Shown: positions 62,735-64,000 of the stretch, in pieces
How the letters are laid out: every line of letters starts with the position of its first letter
Position numbering within the stretch: position 1 is the stretch's first letter
Assembly (NCBI GenBank): GCA_023953695.1
Contig: JAMLJG010000001.1
Span: 212,291-276,290 of the forward strand
DNA length: 64,000 nucleotides
Reading direction: 5' to 3'
DNA from: Kiritimatiellia bacterium
GTDB lineage: Bacteria > Verrucomicrobiota > Kiritimatiellia > CAIVKH01
Program-made: the position numbers and the translations under genes
Notes under the pieces: model-generated
Seen by the model: the letters and a program-made list of their open reading frames with translations, nothing else
What the model was told of the DNA's origin: nothing
Database searches by the model: none

Positions 62735-63682
62735 TTAGACGTTCGAGTATTGGTTGCGCCGGATGGCCTGATAGCCCTTGATCAGCTCCGTGATGCCCCA
62801 CGGGAGGAGGTGGGTGGGCTGGAACCCGGTGCGCTCGATCTTGTCATTGCTGACGATGTAGTTGCGCTGGTCCGGATCCTTGCCGATCGGCGCTTCCATG
62901 ATGGTGAACTCGGGGACCTGCTTTTTGATTTCGAGGCAGAGTTCCATTTTCGAGAGATTGGCGGAGCTAAGGCCGAGGTTGTAGGCCTCGCCTTTCATGG
63001 CATCCCAGTTATCCAGCGCGTGGAGGAACGCGCGCGCGACATCGCGGACGTGGATATAGTTTCGTTTGAAGTGCGCCTCGAAGAGGATCACGAAGCGATC
63101 CGTGACCGCGCGATAGGTGAAATCGTTCACGAGGAGATCAATGCGCATGCGCGGGCTGACGCCGAACACGGTGGCGAGGCGGAAGGTGAGGCCGCGCCCA
63201 CTGGAGAGGACGTAGTTTTCCGCTTCGACCTTGGTGGAGCCATAGATCGAGATCGGGTTGAGGGGAGACTCCTCCGTGCAGAACTCGCCCTCGGTGCCGA
63301 TGCCATAGCCGCTATTTGTGTTTGGATAGATAATTCGCTGATCCGGCCGCGCGAGATCCACAATCATCTTTACCGCATCGCAATTGATCGCCTGCGCCTC
63401 CAGTGGACGCTGCGCACAAATGGGCGCGCCGACGAGGCAAGCGAGCGGGATTGCGATATCGGCCGACTCGAGGTGCTTCTTGATCAGCGCCTTGTCGCGC
63501 ACGTCGCCGCGGACGATCTGGAGACCTTCATAGTGGCAGCAATCCAGAAGCGACGACTGGCCGAACGAAAAGTTGTCCACCACCGTCACGGCGAAGCCGC
63601 GCTGAAGCAGCATGGGAACCAACACAGAGCCGATATAGCCGGCGCCGCCCGTGACCAAAACGCGAGGAGATTTTTGTGACAT
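62735..63682 (-). CDS. NAD-dependent nucleotide-sugar epimerase/dehydratase
   Basis: 315 aa from the ATG at 63682 (MSQKSPRVLVTGGAGYIGSV); 63721 is an upstream in-frame alternative. GGAGYIGSVLVPMLLQRG, YPNTNSGYGIGTEGEFCTEE, NPISIYGSTKVEAENYV (YxxxK), RNYIHVRDVARAFLHALDN. First gene of the operon that runs down to 55745. Substrate unknown; GDP-heptose is a reasonable guess from the neighbours. Confidence 0.9.
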   Translation of the reverse strand: MSQKSPRVLVTGGAGYIGSVLVPMLLQRGFAVTVVDNFSFGQSSLLDCCHYEGLQIVRGDVRDKALIKKHLESADIAIPLACLVGAPICAQRPLEAQAINCDAVKMIVDLARPDQRIIYPNTNSGYGIGTEGEFCTEESPLNPISIYGSTKVEAENYVLSSGRGLTFRLATVFGVSPRMRIDLLVNDFTYRAVTDRFVILFEAHFKRNYIHVRDVARAFLHALDNWDAMKGEAYNLGLSSANLSKMELCLEIKKQVPEFTIMEAPIGKDPDQRNYIVSNDKIERTGFQPTHLLPWGITELIKGYQAIRRNQYSNV

Positions 63683-63977
63683 AGTCCGAAAACGGTACCC
63701 GTCAGGACGGCTCTCTGTCAATTAAACAGGGTAGAGCGCCCCATTGTCCCGCGATGGCCGTCGAGGTTTGGATACTCGAACGCTGGAGCCCAATCTCTCC
63801 GACTCGCAACCCTAGTTGCATTGGAAGCCATTCGCTAGGTTCCGCTCGGCGATCGCATCCTGGCGGGTTGTTGTGCGAGCGCGAGTGCGCTGGCGGGTTG
63901 GCCGGTTGGGGTTGAAAAGGTATTTCGAGATTGCAGAAGTGTGCTATCTTTGCTCATTCGGAAAAAAGGAATTTGTC
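63683..63977. promoter_or_regulatory. Divergent intergenic region
   Basis: About 295 bp between the minus-strand sugar operon and the next plus-strand gene. It must hold promoters for both directions, but I see no convincing -35/-10 pair, no palindrome of the families above, and no RNA gene. Confidence 0.5.
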
Positions 63978-64000
63978 ATGACGCGATTGAATGAACGGGC
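63978..64000 (+). CDS. Start of a gene cut by the window end
   Basis: ATG at 63978 with AAAAAAGGA about 9 nt upstream; reads MTRLNER and leaves the window. Too short to identify. Confidence 0.45.

Noticed and set aside
63683..63977. tRNA in the last intergenic region
   Set aside because: The GTTTGGATACTCGAAC stretch does not fold into a cloverleaf with a matching acceptor stem.

Overview
The window is a visibly GC-rich bacterial chromosome segment. It most likely comes from the PVC superphylum, in or near Kiritimatiellota/Verrucomicrobiota. The reasons are a PEP-CTERM protein, a secreted protein with the HYVALSGG...[10 protein letters not shown] type of beta-helix start that is common in that group, a divergent FtsZ, a GH172/DUF2961 lipoprotein, and dispersed TTCCAA/TTGGAA palindromes. 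The taxonomic call is inference; no rRNA is present.

Layout. 1-9.6 kb: translation and secretion genes (rpmE-prfA-prmC, a membrane zinc-finger protein, ffh-rpsP-khpA-trmD-rplS-rnhB-yraN; rimM is missing from its usual place), then a lytic transglycosylase and a PEP-CTERM protein. 9.7-12.5 kb (minus): a NYN-domain protein, a LacI regulator and a TPR protein. 12.7-19.1 kb (plus): a CsgG/PEGA protein, a DUF456 membrane protein, a protein with eleven D-x-x-G-x-D-x-Y/QG repeats, a HEAT-repeat protein, thrC and a YdcF-like protein. 19.1-32 kb: nagB, rplT-rpmI, a dienelactone hydrolase, DUF5701, a ClC transporter with CBS domains, a second CsgG-like protein, a large TPR lipoprotein, a 32-aa bS22-like ribosomal protein, hisG, purN and a DUF457-like membrane protein.

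32.8-44.2 kb is an accessory region. It starts at a junction where a truncated secreted beta-helix gene runs into the C-terminal half of a tyrosine recombinase, and it ends at a tRNA-Ala(GGC) gene. It is a graveyard of orphan Rhs C-terminal 'tips', each followed by a small, probably immunity, gene: a Cys-rich tip with a lipoprotein, an HExxH tip with a secreted protein, a tip end with a TPR protein (present twice), and a Gly-rich tip with a two-TM protein. These are interleaved with three ~1.03-kb RAYT (REP-associated tyrosine transposase) elements bounded by a 19-bp inverted repeat, a truncated IS3-type orfA, and a dispersed cassette carrying a TATAAT box and REP-like palindromes. The same palindromes lie at the left edge of the window.

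44.4-53.6 kb (plus): a LysM/TPR lipoprotein, two coiled-coil tail-anchored proteins, an alkyltransferase-fold protein, then murG-murC-ddl-ftsQ-ftsA-ftsZ, largely overlapping, with murB absent. FtsZ has substitutions in the G-box and T7 loop. 53.6-55.7 kb: an MBL hydrolase, a DUF5989 protein (54 aa) and an MscS channel. 55.7-63.7 kb (minus): a tightly coupled surface-sugar operon (three NAD-dependent sugar epimerases/dehydratases, a heptose-kinase-like GHMP kinase, a GT4 glycosyltransferase, a sugar-1-phosphate nucleotidyltransferase) ending in the GH172-like lipoprotein.

A second dispersed signal is a 15-bp palindrome (consensus TTCCAANNNTTGGAA) that always occurs in pairs or fours with 31-32-bp centre spacing, at 641-750, 14184-14230 and 58057-58103.
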